Shown here piece by piece: positions 8,147 through 16,495 of a stretch of 64,000 bases of DNA; position 1 is the first letter of the stretch; each line of letters starts with the position of its first letter. The notes below the pieces were generated by a model. The model made no database searches. It saw nothing but the letters and a program-made list of their open reading frames with translations, and was not told the origin of the DNA. The stretch comes from Hymenobacter coccineus (GTDB lineage Bacteria; Bacteroidota; Bacteroidia; Cytophagales; Hymenobacteraceae), in the NCBI RefSeq assembly GCF_001816125.1, contig NZ_MDZA01000415.1:1-64000 (forward strand), read 5' to 3'. The translations under genes and the position numbers were made by a program.

Positions 8147-9523
8147 TTATTGCCAGATTTGCTCGCCGGTGGCGCGGCGCAGCTGGTACTGGCCGAGGGT
8201 GTAGTTGTACATGGCCTGGGCCCGGGCCAGGCGCGACTGCGCCAGCTGGGTTTCGGCGTCGAGCACGTCGAGGTTTTGGCCCACGCCGTAGCGGTAGCGG
8301 CCCTGGGCGCGGGTGAGGGCGTCGGTGGCCTGCGCCACTTGCTGGAGCGCGTTGTCGTAGCGGGCCTTGCTGAACTCCATGTTGTTGACGGCCTGGCGCA
8401 CATCGGACCGGATTTGCTCCTGCGTGTCCTGGGTGCGGGCCACGGCGCTGCGGTAGTTGGCCACGGCCTCCACGCGCTGCTTGCGGTTTTTGCCGCCGTC
8501 GTAAATCGGCACCGAGAGCTGGGCCACGCCCACCGTATTGAAGCGGATGTCGGTAATGGCCACGTTGGGCAGGATGTAGCCGTTTTTGCCGCCCACCTGG
8601 GCCCCCACGCCCAGGCTGGGCATGTTGCTGTGCTCGATGAGCTTGGACTGCAATTCAGCCGTCGCCTCGGCATCTTTTGAAAGCTTCACTTCGGGGCGGT
8701 TCTGGGCGGCTTTGGCCAGCTCGGCCTCCAGGTCCACGGGCTGCGGCTCGTAGCCCAGGCGGCCCTTCACGGGCACGTCGGCCTGTTGGGGCTTGTGCAG
8801 CAGGCGGGCCAGCTGCACCTGCTGGTTGCGGAGCTGGTTTTGCAGGTCGAGCTTGGTGTTCTGGGCCTGCGTGATGCGCACGTCGGTAGTGGTCACGTCG
8901 AACTTGGTGCTCACGCCGGCTTCCACCCGCTTCTGCATCTCGTTGCGGTGGGCCACCAGCGAGGCAATCTGCGCGTCCTGCACCTGAATGCTTTCGCGGG
9001 CAAACAGGATGTTGTAGTACACCTGCGCCGCGTTGAACGCCAGGTCGCGCCGGGCCACCACCACGTTGTCCTGGGCGGTTTGCACTTGCGAGCGCGACAG
9101 GTTTGTGGCTGCGCTGCGCTTGCCGAAGTCCAGCAGCTCGTACTGGGCCGTCAGGTGGGCGTCGAAGTTGTTGTTGGGTACGAACGACAGAACGTCGTTG
9201 CCAAAGGCCACTTTCGACACGGGGTCGAGGCGGGTATAGGTGGCCGTGCCCGTTATCTGCGGCAGGAAGCCTGCCTGCGACTGGGCCAGGCGGCCACTGG
9301 CGGCGTTGGCCAGCTCGGTGAGGTTCGTGAGGCCGGGGTTGGCGTCCAGCACGGCCTGCACGGTGCCGCCCAGCGTCAGCGAGTCGCTGGCCAGGCCGAT
9401 GGCTTGGGCCGAGGCGGGCAGGCCAGGCTGGTTTTGCGCCAGCGCTGGGCCGGCCAACAGCAGGGCGGCCCCCAGCAACAGCGGCGACCGGCCCAAACCC
9501 GCGGGTTGAAATCGTGAAAACAT
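8147..9523 (-). CDS. TolC-family outer-membrane efflux channel
   Basis: Outer-membrane factor of 458 residues that would complete the EmrAB-type pump to the cell surface. A signal peptide (LLLGAALLLAGPALAQ) precedes two repeated long helical OEP domains, for example FNAAQVYYNILFARESIQVQD and, in the second half, VRQAVNNMEFSKARYDNAL; both end with YRYGVGQNLDVLDAETQLAQ-type turns. The start at ATG 9523 is chosen because the longer frame back to 9562 would read through a sigma-54 promoter (9557-9572). It is the first gene of the operon tolC-usp-emrA-emrB. Confidence 0.93.
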   Translation of the reverse strand: MFSRFQPAGLGRSPLLLGAALLLAGPALAQNQPGLPASAQAIGLASDSLTLGGTVQAVLDANPGLTNLTELANAASGRLAQSQAGFLPQITGTATYTRLDPVSKVAFGNDVLSFVPNNNFDAHLTAQYELLDFGKRSAATNLSRSQVQTAQDNVVVARRDLAFNAAQVYYNILFARESIQVQDAQIASLVAHRNEMQKRVEAGVSTKFDVTTTDVRITQAQNTKLDLQNQLRNQQVQLARLLHKPQQADVPVKGRLGYEPQPVDLEAELAKAAQNRPEVKLSKDAEATAELQSKLIEHSNMPSLGVGAQVGGKNGYILPNVAITDIRFNTVGVAQLSVPIYDGGKNRKQRVEAVANYRSAVARTQDTQEQIRSDVRQAVNNMEFSKARYDNALQQVAQATDALTRAQGRYRYGVGQNLDVLDAETQLAQSRLARAQAMYNYTLGQYQLRRATGEQIWQ

Positions 9524-9556
9524 ATAGCAAGTGCGGTAAAGTGTTGCCGCCGCTTT

Positions 9557-9572
9557 AGCCAAGCTTGTGCCA
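9557..9572 (-). promoter_or_regulatory. Sigma-54 (-24/-12) promoter of the efflux operon
   Basis: On the minus strand the sequence TGGCACAAGCTTGGCT keeps the two invariant dinucleotides, GG (-24) and GC (-12), with exactly 10 bases between them, and matches the TGGCAC-n5-TTGC consensus except at one inner position. Transcription would begin near 9546, giving a leader of about 23 bases to the tolC ATG. The divergent gene encodes a GAFTGA-containing enhancer-binding protein, which supports the call. Confidence 0.8.
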
Positions 9573-9692
9573 CGCCAAAAAAGGCTCCCCGCACCAGCTT
9601 CAGCAAGGAATAAAAAGTGCCTCAGGGGCCCATAAAGCCTGTTTATTAATTAAAATAGACCCGACTTAAAACATAGGGCCCCCGCAACCGTG

Positions 9693-9710
9693 TTCCTGAT
9701 ATAACAGGAA
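9693..9710. promoter_or_regulatory. Operator-like palindrome 1 (enhancer site)
   Basis: Perfect 6-bp inverted half-sites TTCCTG/CAGGAA around a 6-nt AT centre (TTCCTGATATAACAGGAA). It is centred about 155 bases upstream of the predicted sigma-54 start, a normal distance for an enhancer-binding protein, and 32 bases (about three helical turns) from a second copy. Confidence 0.75.
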
Positions 9711-9725
9711 TTGCTCACATAACGG

Positions 9726-9741
9726 TCCTGCTATATCAGGA
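9726..9741. promoter_or_regulatory. Operator-like palindrome 2, abutting the regulator start codon
   Basis: TCCTG/CAGGA half-sites around CTATAT, the same design as the site at 9693-9710. It ends on the base before the ATG of the regulator (9742), so binding here could also block the regulator's own expression (inference). Confidence 0.72.
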
Positions 9742-11868
9742 ATGACCAGCCCCGACGAAACCCTGCTGCTGCACCTCAACGAAACCATTGCTACCACCCG
9801 CGATAAGGAAACGCTGTTCAAGACGGTGACCACCAAGCTGCGGCTCATCTTTCCGTTCGACATCATCGGTATCAGCGTGTTCGACGCCGCCGTGCAAAAC
9901 AAGCGGCTCTTCTGGCGCGACTACTCCTACGCCGAAGAACCGGGCCCCGACCTGCCCGCGCCACCGGCCCATTTCACGCCCATCGCGGGCTCGCCCTTTG
10001 AAGATGCCATGACCAGCGCGCGGCTGCAGCGCATCGAGCTAAGTAGTTACCTGGACAAATACCCTGATTTTGAGCCGTTTCAGCGCATGTACCGGCAAGG
10101 CATTCGCTACCTTACGCTGGTGCCGCTGCGGCTGGGGGGGCGTCTCACGGGGGCCCTCACGCTGGCCGCCCGCCGCAAGCCGGTCCTCACGGCGGCCGAC
10201 GAAGGCCTGCTGGAAAAAATTGGCTCGTTGGTGGCCGTGGCCGTGGCCAACACCCTGGCCTTTGAAGACGTGGCCCGCCGCGAGCAGGAGCGCAGCTTGC
10301 AGCTTAACATCGGCAACGCCCTGCTCAGCATCAAGCAGCGCGAGCCGCTGTTCCGGGCCGTGGCCGAGGAACTCGGCCGGGTGGTGCCATTCGAGTATTT
10401 CGGCATTCGGGTGCAGCGGGCGGGGCAGCCCGATGCCTCCGAGGGCTTCGCCGAATTTCGGCGCGCGGGCGTGGCCGCGCCCTTTGCAACGCTGGACCCC
10501 GACCGCCACCGGGATATAAGACACCCCGACCCCGTTTTCCTGTACGCGCAGCTCGATCCGCTGGCGCCGGGTGGCCACTTGTACTTGGGCGACGAGTTCA
10601 AGGCCCTGGCCGTGCGCCACCCGGCCATGCGCCACGTGTACGAGGCCTACGGCGTGCGGGCCCTGCTGCTGGTACCGCTGTGGCAGCGCCCCGACGGGGC
10701 CGCCGTGCTCACGCTGGCCAGCTCCGATGCCCATGCCTTCAGCGCCGATAACCTGGTCACCGTGGAGGGCCTGGTGCCCCAGGTGGCCCTGGCGCTCGAC
10801 AACCTCTTTGCCTTCGAGCAAATTGAGGCCCTGAAGGCCCAGGTGGAGCAGGAGCGCACCTACCTCATCGACGAAATCAACACCACGGCCACGTTCGACG
10901 AGCTGATTGGGCCCAGCGAGGCCTTGCACACAGTGCAGGTGCGCATTACCCAGGTGGCCCCCACCGATACCACCGTGCTGGTGAGCGGCGAAACCGGCAC
11001 TGGCAAGGAGCTGGTGGCCCGGGCCCTGCACAATGCCTCGCCGCGCCGCAGCCGCGCCCTCATCAAGCTCAACTGCGCCGCCCTGCCCGCCCAGCTCATT
11101 GAGAGCGAGCTATTTGGCCACGAGAAAGGGGCCTTCACCGGGGCCTCGGAGCGGCGCATCGGCAAGTTTGAGCTGGCCGACGGCGGCACCATTTTCCTGG
11201 ATGAGATTGGCGAACTGCCGCTCGATTTGCAGGCCAAGCTGCTGCGCGTGCTCCAGGAAAAGGAGTTTGAGCGCGTGGGCGGCAGCCGCGTGCTCACCAC
11301 CGATGCCCGCGTGGTGGCCGCCACCAACCGCGTGCTGGCCGACGAGGTGGCCGCCGGCCGCTTCCGCGCCGACCTCTACTACCGCCTCAACGTGTTTCCC
11401 ATCACGCTGCCGCCCCTGCGCACCCGGCCCGAAGACGTGGGGCCCCTGCTGCGCCACTCGGTGCAGCGCCTGAGCCAGCGCCTGGCCAAGCCCCTGCGCC
11501 CCATTCGCCCCGCCGACCTGGCCGCCCTGCAAGCCTACGCCTGGCCCGGCAACGTGCGCGAGCTGGAGCACCTGGTCGAGCGCGCCCTCATCGTCAGCCA
11601 GGGGCCCTACCTGGAGTTTGCCGGCCTGCCCGCCGCCGGGGCCCCCACCGGCGCGCCCACCCCCGCCGATGCCCCTGAAGCCCCGGCCGACCAACCGTTA
11701 AAAACCCTGCGCGAGCAGGAGCGCGACCACATTCTGGCCGCCCTGGGCCGCACCAGCGGCCGCGTGAGCGGGCCCCTGGGCGCGGCCCTGTTGCTCGACA
11801 TCAACCCCAAAACGCTGGAAGCCCGCATGAAAAAGCTGGGCATCCGGCGCACCGTGGCGGCCGGGTAG
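9742..11868 (+). CDS. Sigma-54-dependent enhancer-binding protein with two GAF domains
   Basis: 708-residue transcription activator. Two GAF-type sensor domains occupy about residues 10-165 and 185-370, a short coiled coil follows, then the AAA+ domain (about 390-625) with Walker A GETGTGKE near 415, the sigma-54 contact loop GAFTGA near 463, Walker B GTIFLDEIGE and the R-finger region LYYRLNVFPITLPPLR. A Fis-type helix-turn-helix is at about 665-705 (VSGPLGAALLLDINPKTLEA). The ATG at 9742 touches an operator palindrome. The order resembles FhlA/NorR-class regulators without a response-regulator receiver, so it should sense a small molecule or redox signal directly. The likely target is the divergent efflux operon with its sigma-54 promoter. 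Confidence 0.94.
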   Translation: MTSPDETLLLHLNETIATTRDKETLFKTVTTKLRLIFPFDIIGISVFDAAVQNKRLFWRDYSYAEEPGPDLPAPPAHFTPIAGSPFEDAMTSARLQRIELSSYLDKYPDFEPFQRMYRQGIRYLTLVPLRLGGRLTGALTLAARRKPVLTAADEGLLEKIGSLVAVAVANTLAFEDVARREQERSLQLNIGNALLSIKQREPLFRAVAEELGRVVPFEYFGIRVQRAGQPDASEGFAEFRRAGVAAPFATLDPDRHRDIRHPDPVFLYAQLDPLAPGGHLYLGDEFKALAVRHPAMRHVYEAYGVRALLLVPLWQRPDGAAVLTLASSDAHAFSADNLVTVEGLVPQVALALDNLFAFEQIEALKAQVEQERTYLIDEINTTATFDELIGPSEALHTVQVRITQVAPTDTTVLVSGETGTGKELVARALHNASPRRSRALIKLNCAALPAQLIESELFGHEKGAFTGASERRIGKFELADGGTIFLDEIGELPLDLQAKLLRVLQEKEFERVGGSRVLTTDARVVAATNRVLADEVAAGRFRADLYYRLNVFPITLPPLRTRPEDVGPLLRHSVQRLSQRLAKPLRPIRPADLAALQAYAWPGNVRELEHLVERALIVSQGPYLEFAGLPAAGAPTGAPTPADAPEAPADQPLKTLREQERDHILAALGRTSGRVSGPLGAALLLDINPKTLEARMKKLGIRRTVAAG

Positions 11869-11937
11869 GGCCCCGGACGCAACCCTGCGCCGCTATGTAG
11901 GGTTACGGGAAGCGGTTACTCCAAACTTTACCCAGTT

Positions 11938-13134
11938 ATGTCCCTTCGCCGCCCTGCCTTCGCCGCCGCCGCCCTCCTCGCTTCGTTCGCCGCCACCGCC
12001 CAAAACGTGCCGCCCGCCGCTACCCCGTTCCACATGACGGGCAACATTTACTTGCCCAACAAGCTGCCCGCCACCGACGCCCGCGTGGGGGCCCTGAAAG
12101 CGCCCGCCGGCTTCACCGTCACCAAGTACGCCGAGGGCCTCGACATGCCCCGCATGCTGGCCCAGGCCCCCAACGGCGACCTCTACGTGACCAACCGCGT
12201 GAAGGGCACCGTGACGCTGGTGCGCGACGCCAACCACGACGGCAAGGCCGAGGTGATGCGCCAGGTGGCCCAGAAGCCGCACCTGCACGGCTTGGCCCTG
12301 AAAGACAATAAGATGTACTTCACCGCCATCCGTGAGATTTACGTGGCCGACGTGCGGCCCGACGGCAGTTTGAGCGAGTTGAAGGAGCTGTACCACGACC
12401 TGCCCGACGCCGGCCAGCACGCCAACCGCGTACTCCACTTCGGACCCGACGGCAACCTGTACCTCTCGGTGGGCAGCACCTGCAACGCCTGCGACGAGGA
12501 CAACCCCGAGAACGCCACCATCATGCGCATCAATACCGACGGCTCGGGCCGCGAGGTGGTGGCCCACGGCCTGCGCAACACCATCGGCTTCGACTGGCAC
12601 CCCGTCACGAAGGAGCTGTTCGGCATGGACCACGGCATCGACTGGCTCGGCGACGAGGACCAGCAGGAGGAGCTGAACCAGATCAAGCCCGGCGCCAACT
12701 ACGGCTGGCCGTCCATCATCGCCGACGGCAAGCACTACCCCGCCAACAAGCCCAAGAGCGGCGAGAGTTTCGAGGCGTTCGACGCCAAAACCGTGCGCCC
12801 GCTGCTGCTCTACAAAGCGCACTCGGCGCCGCTGGGCCTGGTGTTCAACCGGGGGCACCAGTTCCCAAAGGAGTACAAGAACGATGCTTTCGTGACCATG
12901 CACGGCTCCTGGAACCGCGCCCAGCCTTCGGGTTACAAGATTGTGCGCGTGCACTTTAACGCCCAGGGCCAGCCCGAGAAGTTCGAGGACTTCGTGACCA
13001 GCTTTTTGGTGGAAGGTGACAAGTCGGAGTTCGGCCGGCCCTGCGGGCTAGTGCAAGCCAACGACGGCTCGCTGCTGGTGAGCGACGACGATAACGGCGT
13101 GATTTACCGCGTGGCCTACGCTGGCAAGAAGTAG
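11938..13134 (+). CDS. Secreted PQQ-type sugar (sorbosone/glucose) dehydrogenase
   Basis: 398-residue beta-propeller of the soluble glucose/L-sorbosone dehydrogenase family, exported by the signal peptide AFAAAALLASFAATAQ. Typical blades include KPHLHGLALKDNKMYFT, GQHANRVLHFGPDGNLYLSV and NTIGFDWHPVTKELFGMDHG; the acidic and Arg/His residues around HANR and MDHGID are where the family binds PQQ and calcium. The cysteine pair in STCNACDEDNPENATIMRI is also usual. It would oxidise a sugar or alcohol in the periplasm; the substrate is not predictable. It is a stand-alone gene ending in TAGGGCCCC. Confidence 0.88.
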   Translation: MSLRRPAFAAAALLASFAATAQNVPPAATPFHMTGNIYLPNKLPATDARVGALKAPAGFTVTKYAEGLDMPRMLAQAPNGDLYVTNRVKGTVTLVRDANHDGKAEVMRQVAQKPHLHGLALKDNKMYFTAIREIYVADVRPDGSLSELKELYHDLPDAGQHANRVLHFGPDGNLYLSVGSTCNACDEDNPENATIMRINTDGSGREVVAHGLRNTIGFDWHPVTKELFGMDHGIDWLGDEDQQEELNQIKPGANYGWPSIIADGKHYPANKPKSGESFEAFDAKTVRPLLLYKAHSAPLGLVFNRGHQFPKEYKNDAFVTMHGSWNRAQPSGYKIVRVHFNAQGQPEKFEDFVTSFLVEGDKSEFGRPCGLVQANDGSLLVSDDDNGVIYRVAYAGKK

Positions 13135-13193
13135 GGCCCCGGGCAACTTTTCCGGCGTTTTCCGCCTTATCCTTGCTGAAATAATTAGCAAAA

Positions 13194-14591
13194 ATGGCTA
13201 AAGCAAGAACTGTATTTTTCTGCCAGAGCTGCGGCGCGCAGTCGGCCAAATGGATTGGCCGCTGCCCGGCCTGCGGCGAGTGGAACACCTACGTCGAGGA
13301 AGTCGTCCAGAAGGAAACCGTGGCCACCACCACAGGCCAGTGGAAGCCCGCCAACACCGTGCCCGGCGGCAGCGCCACGAGAACCGCCAAGTCGGTGCCG
13401 CTCGGCGATATCATTGCCGAAGACGAGCCCCGTATCCTCACCCCCGACGGCGAGCTGAACCGCGTGCTGGGTGGGGGCCTGGTGCCGGGCTCCATCGTGC
13501 TCATCGGCGGCGAGCCAGGCATTGGCAAGAGCACGCTAATGCTCCAGATTGCGCTGGGCCTGCGGCAGTTGCGGGTGCTGTACGTGAGTGGCGAGGAAAG
13601 TGAGGCCCAGATAAAGATGCGCGCCGAGCGCCTGGCCGACGGCCAGCACCCGGGCTGCTACATCCTCACCGAAACCAACACCCAGAACATCTTCCGGCAG
13701 ATTGACCAGGTGAAGCCCAACCTGGTCGTCATCGACTCCATCCAGACCATGCACTCCACGCTGGTCGAGAGCGGAGCGGGCAGCGTGAGTCAGGTGCGCG
13801 AGTGCACCGCCGAGCTGCTGAAGTACGCTAAGGAAACCAGCGTACCGGTGCTGCTCATCGGCCACATTACCAAAGACGGTAGCATTGCGGGCCCCAAAAT
13901 CCTGGAGCACATGGTCGATACCGTGCTGCAATTTGAGGGCGACCGGCACCTGAGCTACCGCATCCTGCGCACCACCAAAAACCGCTTCGGCAGCACCTCC
14001 GAGCTGGGCATCTACGAGATGCAGGGCGATGGCCTACGCCAGGTCAGCAACCCATCCGAAATTCTGCTCTCGCAGCGCGGCGAGAGCCTGAGCGGCATGG
14101 CCATCGGCGCCACGCTGGAAGGCAACCGCCCGCTGCTGGTGGAAGTGCAAGCCCTCGTCACGCCCGCCACCTACGGCACGCCGCAGCGCAGCAGCACCGG
14201 CTTCGACGCCAAGCGCCTGCAGATGCTGCTGGCCGTGCTGGAAAAGCGCAGCGGCCTGCGCTTAGGCCAGCACGACGTGTTCCTGAACATTGCCGGCGGT
14301 CTGCGCCTCGACGACCCGGCCCTCGACGCGGCGGTGTGCGCGGCCGTGGTGTCGTCGTTGCACGACGTGCCCATCGCGGGCGATATCTGCCTAGCCGCCG
14401 AGGTGGGCCTGAGCGGCGAAATCCGAGCCGTGAGCCGCCTCGACCAGCGCCTGGCCGAAGCCGAAAAGCTGGGCTTCCGCGAGATGTACGTCTCGCAGTT
14501 CAACGGCAAGAACCTGGGGGCCCTGCGCCCGGGCTTGCGCGTGCGCCCGGTGGGCCGCCTCGACGAAGTATTGGACGGCTTGTTCGGCTAA
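13194..14591 (+). CDS. radA: DNA repair protein RadA
   Basis: 465-residue branch-migration ATPase that works with RecA at recombination intermediates. Domains in order: the N-terminal C4 zinc finger (CQSCGAQSAKWIGRCPACGE), the RecA-like core with Walker A GGEPGIGKST near residue 105, the RadA-specific TKNRFGST motif near 260, and the C-terminal Lon-protease-like domain (LAAEVGLSGEIRAVSRLDQR). Length and all motifs are standard. The ATG at 13194 follows an AT-rich leader (GAAATAATTAGCAAAA) instead of a Shine-Dalgarno sequence, as usual for Bacteroidota. Confidence 0.97.
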   Translation: MAKARTVFFCQSCGAQSAKWIGRCPACGEWNTYVEEVVQKETVATTTGQWKPANTVPGGSATRTAKSVPLGDIIAEDEPRILTPDGELNRVLGGGLVPGSIVLIGGEPGIGKSTLMLQIALGLRQLRVLYVSGEESEAQIKMRAERLADGQHPGCYILTETNTQNIFRQIDQVKPNLVVIDSIQTMHSTLVESGAGSVSQVRECTAELLKYAKETSVPVLLIGHITKDGSIAGPKILEHMVDTVLQFEGDRHLSYRILRTTKNRFGSTSELGIYEMQGDGLRQVSNPSEILLSQRGESLSGMAIGATLEGNRPLLVEVQALVTPATYGTPQRSSTGFDAKRLQMLLAVLEKRSGLRLGQHDVFLNIAGGLRLDDPALDAAVCAAVVSSLHDVPIAGDICLAAEVGLSGEIRAVSRLDQRLAEAEKLGFREMYVSQFNGKNLGALRPGLRVRPVGRLDEVLDGLFG

Positions 14592-14683
14592 CCGGGGCCG
14601 GGCCCGTGGTGGGGTGATTGGATTATAACGAAAAGATGACCAGTCGAGTATAGAAACAAGAAAAAACAGGCCAAGGCGGGAAA

Positions 14684-14716
14684 TTGTATTTTATATAACC
14701 AGGGCCCGTATCTTCG
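14684..14716 (+). promoter_or_regulatory. Probable Bacteroidota vegetative promoter
   Basis: TTG at 14684-14686 and TATCTTCG at 14709-14716 (consensus TAnnTTTG, one mismatch) are 22 bases apart. The predicted start near 14723 supports the ATG at 14811 as the true start of the next gene, since the open frame back to 14721 would begin at the transcript end. Confidence 0.5.
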
Positions 14717-14810
14717 GTTTGTGAATAGGGTTTTCCCAGGAAATACATACTTGGCCGTGTGGATTTGTTTCTGGCAAATGCTCTCTATAGGATTGCTCGT
14801 TATCTTGGCT

Positions 14811-16379
14811 ATGTTCAATATTTTTACTTCAACGTTTTACCGGTTGCTGGCGCTGCCGCTGCTACTAAGCCCCTTGCTGGGCCAGGCCCAGCAGGCAGAG
14901 CCGGAGGCCGCCGCTTCGGGCCCCGGTACCGCCGTGCTGACGGGGCGGGTGAGCAGCCCCGACGACGACTCGGTGGCCGTGTCGCTGCGCGATAACCCGC
15001 TCGACGCCAAGCCCCGCATCGTGCGCGCGGCCCTCAGCGGCAAGGGCGAATTCCGGCTATCTATTCCCGTAAACGGGGCCACCAAGGCCGACCTGGTGTA
15101 CGGCGACGACGTAGCCGCCCTGTTCCTCGACGCGGGCACTGACCTGGACGTGCGCTTCAAGAACGGCGACATGACCAACTCGCTCAAGTTCAAGGCCAAC
15201 ACGCCCACCGGCACGTCGGCGAAGGCCCGCGGCGGCAGCGCCACCGACGAGCAGCGCCACCGCCTACAAGCTGCCAACGCCAACAGCTACCTGTCCGAAG
15301 TGGACCAGCAATTTGTGGAAAACGACGGGTTTCAGGTGCTGCCCGACAACGTGCAGCTCTACGAAGCGCCTTTCTTGTCGTTTCTGGAGTACCGCCGCAA
15401 GCGCGAAGAAGAGTTTTTGGAGGACCGGGCCGCGAAGCAAGCTTTCACCGGTGAGTTTTATAAATATGCCAAGGCGGAGATTAACTACGCCTACGCCAAC
15501 GACCGCCTCACCTTTCAGGATTTGCGCGAGCAAGTGGTAAGCACCGAGGGCCGCCTGAAAATGACGCCGACCTATTACGACTTCCTGAGGGACCCGGCCC
15601 TCATCAACAACCCCGATGCGGCGCAGAGCGAGCTGTACCACGAGTTTCTGGTGAACTACCTGCACTACGCGGCCGCCGCGGCCAGCCACCAGCGCACCGA
15701 CCCTGACTTCTATAATTACTCGTTTGCGCTGGCCGGCAAGGAGCTCACGGGGCCCATCCAGGCCATTATCCAGGGGCGGGTGCTGGAGGAGTCGTTCCGC
15801 TTCGGCCACGTGAAGCGCTCGGCGGCCATGCTGGCCGAGTACCACGCCGCCGACCCGCAAAACAAGTTTTACCCCACGCTGCTGGCCGATTTCAACCAGC
15901 ACAAAGATTTCGCCATTGGGGCCCCGGCCCCCAATTTCCGGCTGCCCACCGTGGCCGGCGACTCGGTGAGCCTGCGCAACTACGCGGGCAAGCTGGTGTA
16001 CCTCAACTTCTGGAAATCGACCAACGGCCTGTGCCTCCGCGACTTGGTGTACGCCCAGGACCTGATTCACCGCTTCGAGAACAAGAACATTGTGTTCATC
16101 AACATCGCGCTTGATGAGAACGAAATGGCCTGGCGGCAGCTGGTGAAGTCCAAAAACCTGCCCGGCGTGCAGGCGCGCATCCCCGGAGGCGGCTTCCGCT
16201 CGCCCGTCGCCAAGGCCTACGCGGTACAGGACGTACCGGCCTACTTCCTCATTGGCGAGGATGGTACCTTCCTGAACACCAAGCCCAAGCGCCTGAGCAG
16301 CCGCGCCGCCATCGACGAAATCAACCAGGCGTTTGGCAAGGCCAGCACCTACACCAGTGCCCTCGAGCCGGCGAAATAG
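14811..16379 (+). CDS. Secreted thioredoxin-fold protein (TlpA/AhpC-TSA-like), atypical active site
   Basis: 522-residue exported protein with signal peptide LLALPLLLSPLLGQAQ, a beta-rich N-terminal domain (about 35-130, DUF4369-like TGRVSSPDDDSVAVSLRDN), a helical middle domain and a C-terminal thioredoxin fold (about 365-510) with APAPNFRLPTVAGDSVSLR and the cis-proline DVPAYFLIG. Where relatives have WCxxC this protein reads FWKSTNGLC: the first cysteine is replaced by Asn and only the second remains. It may therefore act in binding or need another partner, not as a normal disulfide reductase. ATG 14811 is chosen over upstream starts because of the signal peptide and promoter. Confidence 0.82.
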   Translation: MFNIFTSTFYRLLALPLLLSPLLGQAQQAEPEAAASGPGTAVLTGRVSSPDDDSVAVSLRDNPLDAKPRIVRAALSGKGEFRLSIPVNGATKADLVYGDDVAALFLDAGTDLDVRFKNGDMTNSLKFKANTPTGTSAKARGGSATDEQRHRLQAANANSYLSEVDQQFVENDGFQVLPDNVQLYEAPFLSFLEYRRKREEEFLEDRAAKQAFTGEFYKYAKAEINYAYANDRLTFQDLREQVVSTEGRLKMTPTYYDFLRDPALINNPDAAQSELYHEFLVNYLHYAAAAASHQRTDPDFYNYSFALAGKELTGPIQAIIQGRVLEESFRFGHVKRSAAMLAEYHAADPQNKFYPTLLADFNQHKDFAIGAPAPNFRLPTVAGDSVSLRNYAGKLVYLNFWKSTNGLCLRDLVYAQDLIHRFENKNIVFINIALDENEMAWRQLVKSKNLPGVQARIPGGGFRSPVAKAYAVQDVPAYFLIGEDGTFLNTKPKRLSSRAAIDEINQAFGKASTYTSALEPAK

Positions 16380-16407
16380 GGCCCCGGGGCCCCGCAGCCG
16401 CGGCGCG

Positions 16408-16415
16408 TAACTTTG
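16408..16415 (+). promoter_or_regulatory. -7 box (TAACTTTG) upstream of the radical SAM gene
   Basis: TAACTTTG matches the Bacteroidota -7 consensus TAnnTTTG. It lies 81 bases before the ATG at 16496; no clear -33 TTG partner is seen in the GC-rich sequence upstream. Confidence 0.4.
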
Positions 16416-16495
16416 CCAGGACGACGGAAGCCCCGCGCTTTCGTCGTCTTTTTTTATCAGTGGGGCCCCGGGCCCCGCGGTTTACCCCCTGGCCC

